Part shown: one piece after another, positions 23,557-30,584 of the stretch | Numbering within the stretch: the stretch's first letter is position 1 | Layout of the letters: each line of letters starts with the position of its first letter | NCBI GenBank assembly: GCA_025084515.1 | Contig: JAJAGP010000429.1 | Span: forward strand, 95,001 to 159,000 | DNA length: 64,000 nucleotides | Direction: 5' to 3' | Origin: Ancistrus triradiatus | Lineage: Eukaryota > Chordata > Actinopteri > Siluriformes > Loricariidae | The notes under the pieces: model-generated | Seen by the model: the letters and a program-made list of their open reading frames with translations, nothing else | Databases searched by the model: none | What the model was told of the DNA's origin: nothing | Position numbers and translations under genes: made by a program

Positions 23557-26500
23557 CACAAAACTAGTGTGCATGAAAAGGCCACAGCAAAATGACAAAC
23601 GCAAGGAAAACACCACGTTGACTATTTCAGACCAATACAAAAAAAAAAGATATAGGCACAAATAACTAAGCAGAACAAACTGGACTTCGAGACAACATAA
23701 AAAGAGATTAATAAGAGTCTTCCTGTTCTAGGGAGTGCCTCTATTGGATCTGCAGTAATGTATACTGAGGAAGCACATCTGCAGAGACTTCTGACAAATG
23801 CAGTCTAAATTATTCATGCTTATGGAGGAATAAGGAGAACAGAAGACTATCTAGACCTTCTGGACAGTCTTCAGGTCTGTAAACAGTGAGAAGCTGAACA
23901 CCAGTGCAGACAGATGAGAGGATTCATCTAATCATCTGTTCATACTAACTGATATGTTAATGAAGAGTTTCTCAATTGTATGCAAAATGCTCAGGGTACA
24001 GCTGGTAGTCGGATGACCCCAGGTTATTCACTGAGTGCATTTACATGCATTTAATAATCCAATCTTAGTCATAGCACAGCAAACTCCTGCAGTTATCCGA
24101 TTATTCAAGTGGTCATGTAGACAGAATACTCAAATCAGATTAAGACATCTGATAAAGTGAGCTGGATTTTACCTCAGCCAGTGGATTTCTCAGAGCATGT
24201 ACAGTATCACAAATCTCAAATAATTCAAAATCCCATCACCGTACAGTAATTGTATTACTTCTAAACTGAACCAAGGGATATTTACTTTTGGGTAAAATTA
24301 AAAACCATTAGTTCAGGGAAGTGGCAGGGAAGATACCAGTGTTGCACAGATATCTGGAGAGATTTTCGGCCATTCCTCAAAGACGAGACGTTGCTCTACC
24401 TTTCTCTTTAAAACGCCCCAAAGGTGTTCTATTGTATTCAAGTCAGACGACATACTTGGCCAGGTCATAGTTCTTACTTTTTCCTTCATTAGAAATTTTG
24501 GCAGTGTGCTTTGGATCGTTATCATGAAGGAATATGCCTCTTCTGCCAAGCTTCTGAAGACTCGGAGTCAACTTGCCAGCCAATATTTTGGTATATCCAC
24601 ATGCATTCATTCATCTCCCCAACTCCTATGCACTCATGCAGCCCCATATCATCACACTCCCACCTCCGTGCTTCACTGTCGGGGCATTCACTCTGATCGT
24701 TCTGGCCAGGTTCATGCCAAACATGCTGGACCCCATCTGAACCGAACACATTTATCTTGATCTCATCTGACCAAAGAATGTGTTCCCAATATTTACAGGT
24801 TTCTTTTCATGTTCTTTAGCAAAGTTTACTCTTGCAGTTTGGTGCTGAGGAGTAAGCAAGGGTTTTTTTTTTTTTTTTCTTGGACGCCATCCACAGAGGC
24901 TGGCGTTACACAATGTCCGTCACGCTATCTGATCTGTCACACAAACTCGTATTTCCATTGATAACCACTGTGCCCAGTCTGAAGCACTTGCCTGTCTGTT
25001 TGTCAGAGCTAGATTGCTAGATTATGCAAGTAGCGCACCGTCTGTGACATCATTTTAGGAGGATTTTCAGATGGTCATCGATCTTCCTGCATCTCATTCC
25101 ATCTTTGGGAAGTCTCTCAATCAGATTTTTCAATTCCTCTGGCAATACTTTTCCATGTGGAGCCATGATGCAGACATGCAGATAGATACAGCTTATACGA
25201 CCAGAGCTGAGAAAAGTTCTGGAGTTCACAGGTCATTTTATAACCATGTTCATGCAATTAGGCTAAATGGAAATCACACATACTCAGTTTTGTTTCAGTG
25301 ATCACAGTTTTTCTAACTTGTGTGCCAGTGATCACAGATGTATTCACTTTTGTTGCCTTGATTTTCTACTTTGAGGCCTGTATTTACAACATGGTCTTCC
25401 TAAAGTATTTGTTTTCGACTGGTCATAAGAGGGAATACTCTACTCGTCAACTTAAAAACAATGCACTTATTGAAAGGTGATACAATTTTTAATTATTTGA
25501 CATTTAAGTGACATTGCACAGGGGTGTACTCCATGTGAATGCAAACGTAACACGAGAGGGTAACATGGTTGCCAGGTCTGCTTAGTCTTAAAGACTTCAC
25601 GACCTTTAAGATTAGCTGACATAGACCTTGTTGAGTTTGTTTAACTCGTGGGATCTGGCAACCCCGGAATTAAACACAGCTCACGCCAAATCAAACACAT
25701 TGTGGAGACAAACTGAAAATGTGATTATTAAAGTTTACGTCACATTTTTTGTGAGATTATTGGATAGTTGCAAAGGAGAAATCCGATTAATGACCAAGTC
25801 ATGTAATTCTGGAGGCGTCCCCATATCTCATTATTCAAGGGCATGTAAACTTGATCAGATTACTGACAAAATCAGATTTTCTGCAGTGGTCAGATTATTA
25901 AGAGCATGTAAAAACACTCACTGCATGTTTCTTGGCTTCTCCAGTTTCCTCCAAAGACCCATAGACATGCCAGTAGGTGAACTGGCTATTCTAAGCTGAC
26001 CCTTGATGTCAGCAAGTGTATATTGCACTTTATTTTTTATATTTGCACCATAAAGGAGTTCTTGAAATGAAACTTTATGTATGAATGCAATGACGATGTA
26101 AGGAAGTGATTATAATATTAAAGCAAAAGTTTATTGGGGAAAACTGTACAATTGAAAGTAGGCCCTAGTTACCCCATTAGGCTGCCTCTAGTCTGGATAC
26201 AAGATGAGATACTCCCAGTCCAATGATGCCCCTCCTCTCAACGTCTGTCAACTGGGCAAAATGTCTTCGAGTGCATCGTAGAGGCATGTCTAGCAATCAC
26301 TGATCTCTCACCAAGAGGTACACTACCTAAAAGTGGCATCTGAGAGCCTTTTCCTAAGGCAGCTAGAGAAGCATTTTTAGGCCCTCTTCTGGCAACATCC
26401 AGTGTCTAATCAGACCACACCAGTAATCATTTACACATCTGCCTGAGACAACTGCATGCCGAGTTTTGCAGCAATTCTATCTGGGTGCTATATTTTTGTC

Positions 26501-27709
26501 AATGAGTTGACACAAAGGTCCAATTCTCTTAGTCGTTCCTCAGCATGGGTATAAGACAATTCAAATAATAAAGTGTTGACCTTCAGAAGTCTGAGAATGG
26601 TTATAAAAAAATCTACACATCTGAAAATGCTCATATCCAGAGTCAGGGCAATAAGGAAAATGCACCAATCTTCTTACTCATCTTTGCCAGGGTCATAATA
26701 ACATATAGGAGATGTTTCTACATTTTTGCCACTGCCCTCAATATCACCTGCATACTGCTGAAATAAATCCATTAACTTGACACATTTTGCAGCGGCAGCC
26801 AACAAAGCCTTTATCTTTTTTGGCTCACCTACTCTGCACATTCTGAACAGTTGTATATAGGCTATATTATACCTGGGCTGGGGATTAAGACTGAGCAATT
26901 GGGAAAATTGCTGACAGCCTGGGCCAGTTCATGCCTGCTTCCTGTCTGTGTTTAGTCTGATTCAGTGTTACGTGTTATAACAGTGCATGCATACATTATG
27001 ATCGATACTCCGATCATAGTCGTATTTCTGCAGTTATCTGATTATTCAATACAGCATACGCAGAACTAGAAATCACATAACTGAATTTTACTCCAGTAAC
27101 TGGATTACTCAATGCATGTATACCAGTTACCCGATTTAAATCCGTTCTTGCTCTGTTCTTGCATAGGACTTTTTGCCATTCAATAACTACCCAAAGTTCA
27201 TAACGATAAATGAGGTTAGGCACTTTGAACTGATCAGTAAACAGCCCGGTACAACAACCACAAAACTTCAGACGCTGACCCAACGCATCTGTCAAACTCT
27301 CACATTCTCACTCTCACTCAAAAACAAGACCCCAGTTAACCGAACTCCACCACTTGAGGCAGATCAAGACCTTGCCGTGGTGACAGGACTTGTGTACTTA
27401 AATGATCCTCTGAGCTACGCCACTGGGAGTGTGATATTCCCAGCGGAGTCAACCATGGTGAACAGGTCTAGGCAGAGAGGTCAGACAAGTGCGAGACAAA
27501 ACATTCATATTATTATTGTGAAAATGGAATAATCCTCACTTTATGGGTTGGCACAGTAGAAAGGATATGAGAGACAAAGCTCTGTTCCTGAAGTCCACCA
27601 CTGTGTAGCTGCTCACCAGTGGATCTACAAAGCTGATCATGTGATGGCGACATTGTGACTGCTCCTCAGCTGTAACCTTATTGGTGATGATGTCCAGTCC
27701 TTTATAAAC
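5540..27709 (-). CDS. trit1: trit1, tRNA dimethylallyltransferase, seven internal exons (partial gene)
   Basis: The exons join in frame into about 278 codons that match vertebrate TRIT1 (MOD5/MiaA family) in order and content. The family transfers a dimethylallyl group to N6 of A37 in tRNAs reading UNN codons (i6A), in cytosol and mitochondria. Visible landmarks in order are DIITNKV and [60 protein letters not shown] and RRYARKQNKWVRNRF. Each has a recognisable equivalent in bacterial MiaA or yeast MOD5. Human TRIT1 is about 467 residues, so roughly the middle 60% is here. The P-loop exon and the C-terminal zinc-finger exons were searched for and not found. Introns range from 82 bp to about 6.6 kb. 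No exon carries a stop or frameshift, so the gene looks functional. Confidence 0.96.
5720..6307. mobile_element. MITE, GAGTGCGTTTACATGCAC family, full copy
   Basis: This is a 588-bp element bounded by TIRs that start TGAGTGCGTTGACATGCACT at the left and read TGAGTGCGTTTACATGCACT inward from the right, followed by TTAATAATCCGAT on both sides. The interior has a second inverted pair around GGTTGCCAG and CTGGCAACC. No clear target duplication was seen, so the superfamily is unassigned. Further copies lie near 24032-25920, 26980-27145, 48388-48900, 57485-58425 and 60263-60600. Confidence 0.85.
6461..6640. repeat. Tc1-type terminal remnant with a perfect 22-bp inverted repeat
   Basis: Positions 6461-6482 and 6560-6581 are exact inverse complements (core TTTCAACCATACCTCT), separated by 77 bp. 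Next to the right arm, GTGTCCAAACTTTTGCCTGT and CACTGTGTATA (to about 6630) resemble the end of a Tc1/mariner TIR. No coding capacity is left. Confidence 0.6.
6641..7900. other. Unassigned trit1 intron sequence
   Basis: A short (GA) run lies near 7630-7644. No exon or transposon terminus was recognised. Confidence 0.4.
7905..9023 (-). pseudogene. Tc1 transposase pseudogene (copy E)
   Basis: On the minus strand, translation from about 9023 gives MGKKSDLSHFKHGVVVGARR and SISETADLLGF, an N-terminal HTH. After frameshifts and the SINE there follow HTLGPL-like, LNAVVYLSIVAD and CHKAQIISKWF, then MDVQPTNLQQL near 8066. The order and motifs are those of Tc1-like transposases. The catalytic segments are broken by several frameshifts and stops. 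Confidence 0.8.
8415..8608 (+). mobile_element. V-SINE copy 2, inside Tc1 copy E
   Basis: It is the same head, V-domain and tail as copy 1 (GTGGTGGCTTAGCGGTGAAG at the head, GTCTGCTAAATGCTGTAAAT at the tail). It splits the Tc1 sequence between CCAAATTCTGA and CCCTACCATC, so it inserted after the transposon. Confidence 0.9.
9111..10437. other. Unassigned trit1 intron sequence
   Basis: AT-rich sequence without recognisable termini or exons. Confidence 0.4.
10441..10630 (-). mobile_element. V-SINE copy 3
   Basis: A minus-strand copy running from the tail (ATTTACAGCATTTAGCAGAC) to the head (CACTAGGCTACCACAG). It is flanked by a 7-bp direct repeat GCATTAC at 10438-10444 and 10630-10636, consistent with target-primed insertion. 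Confidence 0.9.
10637..11347. other. Unassigned trit1 intron sequence
   Basis: No repeat termini or exon found. The donor of exon 7 is at its right edge. Confidence 0.4.
11348..11460 (-). CDS. trit1: trit1 exon 7
   Basis: The acceptor is GTTTTTCAG. The exon encodes [20 protein letters not shown], then TVGEAVSQEEQEKLKQK. The first half is almost identical to vertebrate TRIT1 and includes IGFKEF, equal to the tRNA-contacting VGYRQ/IGYKE of the family. The second half is acidic and variable. The donor is AAG|GTATGG, in phase 1. The flanking introns (5618-11347 and 11461-17902) are loaded with transposon relics. Confidence 0.96.
11640..12112. mobile_element. Probable non-autonomous DNA transposon (GGCCGAT/AATCGG termini)
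   Basis: The left part has AATGGCCGATGTCGATATTT. The right part has ATTAATCGGCCAGATTAATC and GGCTGATCTATCACTAG. This pairing of GGCCGAT motifs at both ends is typical of degraded fish hAT-like MITEs. No coding sequence or target duplication was seen. Confidence 0.45.
12443..12855 (+). mobile_element. Pogo-like HTH-carrying MITE, copy 1 (3' truncated)
   Basis: The left end, next to TA (12441-12442), is CCGTATTTTTTGGACCATAA followed by GGCGCAC. It then carries an open 44-codon segment (12722-12853) reading FEADFNLNAISHAVQHGHRA, then AAREFNINESMVRKWRKQED. This is the psq/Brinker-type HTH of pogo-class transposases and the related POGK/JRKL proteins. The element stops at the end of this domain and meets an unrelated repeat. 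Confidence 0.8.
12885..13480 (-). mobile_element. Tc1-like transposon relic
   Basis: Phrases such as CACATCCCACAGATATTTGA and TCACACTGAGATCTGAAGAA are the reverse-complement signature of Tc1-type transposase C-terminal regions (PQ.SPDLNPIE...W). No frame is intact and no termini are clear. It overlaps a CAATGGTATAATGACCACAT block also seen near 15445-15465. Confidence 0.45.
13481..14445. other. Unassigned sequence
   Basis: Two overlapping minus-strand open frames (about 145 residues each, 13573-14042) show no known motif and a Cys/Ser/Pro-rich, low-information composition. I treat them as chance. Nothing else was recognised. Confidence 0.4.
14446..15297. mobile_element. hAT-like non-autonomous element with nested pogo-like MITE
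   Basis: The left end, AGAGCTGGGCAATTATTCGA, and the right end (inward TAGTGCTGGGTGATATGACC) form hAT-style GCTGGG termini. Its interior is split by the pogo-like copy at 14644-15060. No matching 8-bp duplication was identified, so classification is tentative. Confidence 0.5.
14644..15060 (+). mobile_element. Pogo-like MITE, copy 2
   Basis: Left end ATATTTTTCGGACCATAAGG; right end CTTTATGGTCTGAAAAATAC then GGTA. It keeps the start of the HTH region, then is deleted from about 14976 to the 3' tail (ATGAACATAGACCCGTTAGC). The HTH is therefore incomplete. Confidence 0.8.
15399..15476. repeat. Tc1/mariner TIR fragment
   Basis: TACAGTACTGTGCAAAAGTC then TTGGGCCACC is a mariner-type left terminus. 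The body is lost, and the pogo-like copy 3 follows directly. Confidence 0.55.
15505..16035 (-). mobile_element. Pogo-like MITE, copy 3
   Basis: On the minus strand it starts at 16035 with CCGTATTTTTCGGACCATAA and runs through the HTH region (REFNINES.IRKWRKQEDALRQ, near 15765-15625) to KTKLSFR. It ends in the CTTATAACCCGGTGTGCTTT tail block without the terminal inverted repeat. A 13-bp direct repeat ATGCGACATTGTT lies just outside (15464-15476 and 16050-16062). Confidence 0.8.
16063..16890. other. Unassigned trit1 intron sequence
   Basis: No exon or repeat termini recognised. Confidence 0.4.
16895..17075 (-). repeat. Tc1 copy-E family fragment
   Basis: AAAGTGTGCAAGAAAATATC and TGACCCTACCATCCGAATGT match sites within the 7905-9110 element in the same order. 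Nothing of the termini or frame remains. Confidence 0.65.
17076..17902. other. Unassigned trit1 intron sequence
   Basis: AT-rich with no recognised repeat. The donor of exon 6 is at the right edge. Confidence 0.4.
17903..18014 (-). CDS. trit1: trit1 exon 6
   Basis: The acceptor is ACTTGTAG. With the preceding G it encodes [18 protein letters not shown], then IEELKDFHRRFNEEKIQEK. LDxRLDKRVDxML is nearly invariant in vertebrate TRIT1 and corresponds to the helix with RIExR in MiaA. The donor is AAA|GTAATT, in phase 2. Asn is created across the junction with exon 7, reproducing the N before the QDYQHG motif. Confidence 0.95.
18102..18244 (-). CDS. trit1: trit1 exon 5
   Basis: The acceptor is TTGACAG. 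The first base completes the split Arg, giving R-SLQVYQDTGVQHSRLLEEQ, then GLGGPLRFSKPCIFWLHSN. The SLQVY..TG segment equals MiaA RALEVF..TG, the start of the second half of the core. The donor ATG|GTATGA leaves phase 1. A divergent linker (KEQNGAD) replaces the human HTEEGGG stretch, as expected for a variable loop. It is separated from exon 6 by an intron of only 87 bp. Confidence 0.95.
18384..19025. mobile_element. TA-flanked MITE, GGTACCTCGGTTCTC family (best copy)
   Basis: TIRs are CAGCGGTACCTCGGTTCTCG at the left and CAGGGGTACCTCAGTTCTCA read inward from the right. TA lies on both sides (18382-18383 and 19026-19027). It is 642 bp, non-coding, with an (AAT)n run at 18821-18849. The TA target points to the Tc1/mariner superfamily. 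Related copies are at 4262, 30585 and 48999. Confidence 0.8.
18821..18849. repeat. (AAT)n microsatellite
   Basis: About nine to ten AAT units inside the MITE. Confidence 0.9.
19028..20592. other. Unassigned trit1 intron 4 sequence
   Basis: No transposon termini found. One AT-rich stretch lies at 20340-20530. The donor of exon 4 is at the right edge. Confidence 0.4.
20593..20738 (-). CDS. trit1: trit1 exon 4
   Basis: The acceptor is ACATTTGCAG, and the exon opens QENGMERVPGDSKAELEK, aligning with human QEMGTEKV and following. It continues through LHKRLMDVDPDMAAMLHPND. The LHxxLxxVDPxxAxxxHPND pattern is a signature of the MiaA/MOD5 family. The exon ends in phase 2 within the Arg of ARKIAR (donor AAG|GTAGCC). 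An upstream open frame runs through the 82-bp intron, so intron retention would add residues not found in the family. Confidence 0.95.
20739..20820 (-). other. trit1: 82-bp GT-AG intron of trit1 (intron 3)
   Basis: Donor GTACATTTTT and acceptor GTACATTTGCAG. It immediately follows the 6.6-kb AT-AC intron and a 99-nt exon, so minor and major spliceosome sites lie close together. Two earlier AGs (CTTTCAG and GTTTCAG) precede the chosen acceptor. The chosen one gives the family-like QENGMERV start. Confidence 0.85.
20821..20919 (-). CDS. trit1: trit1 exon 3 (33 codons)
   Basis: This exon begins in phase 0 with IEDMHSRKKLP, directly after an intron ending GCTATAC, so the acceptor is AC rather than AG. 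It encodes the conserved [11 protein letters not shown] motif, equivalent to the VVGGTHYY of yeast MOD5 and the VGGT of MiaA, then LWKVLVDTG. The donor is G|GTACAT, which is weak but followed by only 82 bp of intron. The start is fixed by frame: the GT-AG alternatives I tried cause a stop or a frame change at the junction. Confidence 0.95.
20927..20934 (-). other. U12 intron branch-point site
   Basis: On the minus strand this reads TCCTTAAC, preceded by A, against the U12 branch consensus TTCCTTRAY (8 of 9). The branch adenosine would lie about 9-10 nt from the intron end, inside the narrow distance window typical of U12 introns. Confidence 0.88.
20935..21685. other. Unassigned sequence in the AT-AC intron
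   Basis: It includes a motif ACTACGTTTCCCAGCAC (21077-21093) shared with dispersed repeats, a GGTTGCCAG block as in the TGCACTTAATAATCC MITE (near 21252), and a short GATA/GAGA run (about 21400-21432). Confidence 0.5.
21690..22498 (-). mobile_element. hAT (Ac-like) transposon remnant, ancestor-like copy
   Basis: The right edge, GATTCGTTGTTGCAGCCCTA, is the reverse of the TAGGGCTGCAACAACGAATC terminus of the elements at 37458 and 43989. The far terminus is lost. Unlike those copies, this one keeps transposase sequence in its centre. Confidence 0.85.
21740..22280 (-). pseudogene. hAT transposase remnant: BED finger plus dimerisation domain
   Basis: From about 22279 on the minus strand: MTDAEKKVRLKSSKV, a stop, EQFTLHTTKQ, then CKLCKSDLTWHGSATVLI, the start of a BED-type zinc finger. 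After a large internal deletion there follow CIPAT, a TGA stop, TQSERLFSAAGNIVSKKRAS and EHVDMLTFLACNAKFLKK, the hAT C-terminal dimerisation domain with its SERLFSAAG signature. The core RNase H-like catalytic region is missing. The copy is dead. Confidence 0.85.
22499..23000. other. Unassigned sequence in the AT-AC intron
   Basis: No exon or terminus recognised. Confidence 0.4.
23001..23055. repeat. (AC)27 microsatellite
   Basis: An uninterrupted AC run of 55 bp. Long and pure, so probably polymorphic. Confidence 0.98.
23056..23500. other. Unassigned sequence in the AT-AC intron
   Basis: No feature seen. Short open frames that extend into the neighbouring GA run are artefacts of the repeat. 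Confidence 0.4.
23501..23554. repeat. (GA)27 microsatellite
   Basis: An uninterrupted GA run of 54 bp. Confidence 0.98.
23555..24031. other. Unassigned sequence in the AT-AC intron
   Basis: No feature recognised. Confidence 0.4.
24202..25530 (-). mobile_element. Tc1-like transposon (copy D) nested in a MITE
   Basis: The left terminus, CAGTATCACAAATCTC, sits in TA (24200-24201) of the MITE. The right terminus is degraded around GGGGTGTACTCC, so its exact end is uncertain. The minus strand encodes transposase fragments. It contains a poly-T run (24866-24882). Confidence 0.8.
24313..25166 (-). pseudogene. Tc1 transposase pseudogene (copy D)
   Basis: N-terminal pieces near 25166 read MAPHGK, then EELK.QI and NEMQEDR-like, the usual start of this Tc1 group. 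Near the C-terminus the minus strand gives FMITIQST, then TMTWPSMSSDLNTIEHLWGV and LKRKVEQR, i.e. the DLNPIEHLW motif with the catalytic Glu and its downstream helix. Intervening frameshifts and stops are numerous. Confidence 0.8.
25936..26000 (+). repeat. Mermaid-type SINE fragment
   Basis: CTCCAGTTTCCTCCAAAGAC then CCATAGACATGC matches the middle of the SINE at 35943-36144. It is only a fragment. Confidence 0.6.
26001..26975. other. Unassigned, probably repetitive sequence in the AT-AC intron
   Basis: The 26160-26640 stretch (AATGTCTTCGAGTGCATCGT and following) looks like an old DNA-transposon body. I could not find termini or a readable transposase motif. Confidence 0.35.
26980..27145. 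repeat. MITE fragment (TGCACTTAATAATCC family)
   Basis: CTGCAGTTATCTGATTATTC and CTGGATTACTCAATGCATGT match the left half of the copies at 5720 and 24032. The right half is absent. Confidence 0.7.
27569..27709 (-). CDS. trit1: trit1 exon 2 (47 codons)
   Basis: This exon is preceded by the acceptor CTTTACAG and opens in phase 0 with VYKGLDIITNKV, which in human TRIT1 directly follows the P-loop exon ending SADSMQ. It continues through [12 protein letters not shown] and YTVVDFRNRALSL. In MiaA/MOD5 enzymes this segment follows the nucleotide-binding loop and lines the tRNA A37 and DMAPP pocket. The exon ends in phase 0 at CTC (Leu), directly before ATATCCTTTC, a U12-type AT-AC donor rather than GT. 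Calling it exon 2 assumes a single upstream coding exon, as in human. Confidence 0.96.
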
Positions 27710-27825
27710 CTGTAAAGAGAAAACAATCAGGTCAGCACAGCGGAATAAAAGGCGGGGTCCTTGGCAAAATTCAGAGCAATGAATGATGGGCTGCATGAGG
27801 CAGCTTTCTTTATTAGCCAACACGT

Positions 27826-28738
27826 CACAACACCAAACCAGAAAAAGTTGGGACAGTATGGATTCTTGCATGTACCATGACTTATTTCAGTGCAGACTGC
27901 ATGAACCGGAGATATTTCATGTTTTGTCTGGTCAACTTTATTTCTAAACAAACATCCATTCCTGCATTTTGGTACAAAATAAGTACCCACTAAAGAGTCT
28001 CTGAGGAGCAAAAATGGCCAGAGGTTCTCCAAACATTTTTTTGAAATGTTTAAAAACAATATTCCTCAAAGAACGATTGGAAGGAATTTGCATATTTCTC
28101 CCTCTACAGTCCATAATATCATAAAATGCTTCAAGTAGGATCTCTGATCCCTCAGACAGTTCATCTAACCGATCCATCAAGAACCATCATTCAACAATAG
28201 CTGATGGAACCACATGGGCAAAATATTACTTTGGCAAACCTTTGTCAAGCACTACAATACGGCATTACATACACATTTACATTTACAGCATTTAGCAGAT
28301 GCCCTTATCCAGAGCGACTTACAATTGGTACAGTCATACAATCAAAGCAATTGTGGGTTAAGGGCCTTACTCAAGGACCCAACAGTGGAAGCTAGGCAGA
28401 TATGGGATTTGAACCCTGGACCTTCTGGTCCATAGTCCAGTACCTTAACCACTAGGCCACCACAGCCCCGAAAAAACACAAAAGCCACTTACACAAAAGA
28501 CCATTCTTTTTGGTCTTAAGCGTTGGAAGAAGGTACGGCAACATTAAAGTGGTAACTACTTTACCGTCCCAGCTTTTAATGGAACGTGCTGCAAGCCTGA
28601 AATGCAGGAATGGATGTCTATCACAAATGCAATGAAGCTGACCAGACAAAACATGGCACATCTTGGATTCATACTGTCTGCAATGAAATAAAAGCCAAAG
28701 TAAAGTACAGTCCCAACTTTTTCTGATTTGGGATTGTA
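27826..28738. mobile_element. Non-autonomous DNA transposon (AAAAGTTGGGAC TIR) with nested SINE
   Basis: The left end, AACCAGAAAAAGTTGGGACA, and the right end read inward, AATCAGAAAAAGTTGGGACT, form matching termini. Both follow ACAA-type leader bases. No transposase motif is present. The interior is split by V-SINE copy 4. It sits just upstream of trit1 exon 2. Confidence 0.75.
28275..28469 (-). mobile_element. V-SINE copy 4
   Basis: Complete minus-strand copy: tail ATTTACAGCATTTAGCAGAT, head CACTAGGCCACCACAGCCCC. It lies within the preceding transposon. Confidence 0.9.
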
Positions 28739-30239
28739 AAAAGCAACAAATACTTTACCTTAATAACCAATTACAATAAGATGGCTTATGAATCAAGGAT
28801 CTATATAGTATAATGATTTTCAGACACTAAGCTATACATTTAGTGAAGTTCCTTTCACATTCAGGAGCAGATACTAAAATAAAAGGTTAGGTGAAACAAA
28901 TGGGTGCCAAAATGTCCTGTAAATGAAAAAAAGAGTTTCAGGCAAAAACGGTCCATGCAGCAAACACTACTGTCTCATTTAATTGTCTGAAAACACAGGT
29001 ATTTGGGTGTACTTTGAGGAAACACGTCTCACTGTTGACCATAGCTCAAGAGCTGGCGTTACACTTAATTAAATACACGATAGATTATCGACATTGCTGT
29101 AGAAATCGGATGGAGTTCTAACCTTTATTTAAAAATTGCATGATTGTTTACAAGGGTATTTTGGGTACAGTCTACAGCAAGTATAATCATGACAGGCACT
29201 GATTTCAAAGTCAAAGACAGGAGCGCGAGCCAAGACCAGAACCGCAGCACTACCTAGCTAACTATGGCTTAGAAAGCACAAAGCGATGAGGAAACACTGG
29301 TGAAACTCAGCAAATTACAGTATGAGGTACATCAAGCAAAGCAGTCGTATAATTAGTCCTCACCCTCTGAAAAACTGTCTTTAAAGACAAAACATGACAA
29401 TATGCTGATAGCCTGCTACTTTTCGATTATATAACATGAGGGACGTCCCAAACCAGAATTGTTGCTTTGCCCTCATTCAGATCCAAGTAATTTAATGTGG
29501 TGCATGTGTAGCTATATATGGATCTAATATTTTTTTTACACAGATGAAATCCACAGCATTTCACTCAGTGAAAAAAAATAGTTCTTGCAAAAACAAAAAC
29601 GATCTACGAAACCTCTGAAAACAAATTCTAAGGATCCCCTAATAGGGGTAGATTGAAAAAATTGTTTCTTGGTTGTATCGTGACATGGATGATTCTGAAT
29701 TGATTCACAAATGTCAACAAACGATTTTTTTGACGGAATGCAAAAGTCAGAACAGGCCCAACAAACAAGCGCCGTCTAATCTTCCTCCCAACTCTGAAAG
29801 AGCAAGCGAATTACAAACTCTATCACAACTTTTATTGCCAGGGATTTGCGTCTGTATTGAGTCACTGAGAACCAGGGCTTTCGCTCCATGTTACGCACTT
29901 GGGAGCCGTGATAGAGCGTCCTGTCTCGAAGACATCATGCTAACCATACGCTGGCAGACTTTGAAAAGACTCTGAAAATGCTTCTAGTAGACTAAAGTCT
30001 GACATCCTCTTACATCTAAAGACAAGTCACAGAGTTTTCAGTCACAGACCATGATTTTGCAGAGGTTGGAGATCTTGTATGGACACTGTTTGCAAGACTC
30101 CATCTAGAGACATCTCAATCTAAAAACACCTAAAAATAAGCAATCAGTAAACAAAAACAGAGACACAGGCTGTAAAATAAAGAAAGTGGCTTCTTAAGAC
30201 AATAATGGAATTTTAAGATCAAATGAAAAATTCCATTAC
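28739..30239. other. Unassigned sequence
   Basis: No exon or repeat termini recognised. It probably belongs to trit1 intron 1. Confidence 0.4.
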
Positions 30240-30250
30240 TGTATGTAGCT

Positions 30251-30446
30251 GACTGTGGTGGCCTAGTGGTTAAAGTACTGGACTCTGGATCAGAAGGTCC
30301 AGGGTTCAAATCCCACCTCTGCCAAGCTGCCACTGTTGGGTCCTTGAGCAAGGCCCTTAACCGACAATTGCTTGGATTGTAAGACTGTACCAACCAATTG
30401 TAAGTCTCTCTGGATAAGGGCGTCTGCTAAATGCTGTAAATGTATG
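30251..30446 (+). mobile_element. V-SINE copy 5
   Basis: Complete plus-strand copy. An 8-bp direct repeat TGTATGTA lies at 30240-30247 and 30441-30448, the second overlapping the SINE tail. Confidence 0.9.
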
Positions 30447-30584
30447 TACAGTATTACATTTCTATGTTATTTCAATGCTTGAATTTGACATTAAACAATT
30501 TCTTACATATTGGAGTGCAGTAATTTGCATAGAAGTCTGACGAATACACAAAACAGTAAATAGTCAAAACCCATTTTAGAAATA

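Larger units (their letters stand above)
24032..25920. mobile_element. MITE (TGCACTTAATAATCC family) split by a Tc1 element
   Basis: The left end is TGAGTGCATTTACATGCATT and the right end is AAGAGCATGTAAAAACACTC then A. Compared with the intact copy at 5720-6307, homology breaks at ...GCATGTA (24200) and resumes near 25530 with CATGGTTGCCAGG at 25563. The gap is filled by the Tc1 copy D. Confidence 0.8.
20920..27568 (-). other. trit1: U12-type AT-AC intron of trit1
   Basis: The intron begins ATATCCTTTC (27568 downward), an exact match to the minor-spliceosome donor consensus RTATCCTTTY. It ends TATAC (20924-20920), with the branch sequence TCCTTAAC at 20934-20927, about 10 nt before the AC. 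Exons on both sides are in phase 0 and family conservation is continuous across the junction (RALSL|IEDM). At 6649 bp it is the longest intron whose two ends are both in the window. It holds a hAT remnant, (AC) and (GA) arrays, a MITE with a nested Tc1 element and a further MITE fragment. Confidence 0.92.

Noticed and set aside
23284..23661. Open frames through the (GA) run (Arg-Glu or Ser-Leu repeats)
   Set aside because: Microsatellite artefact.
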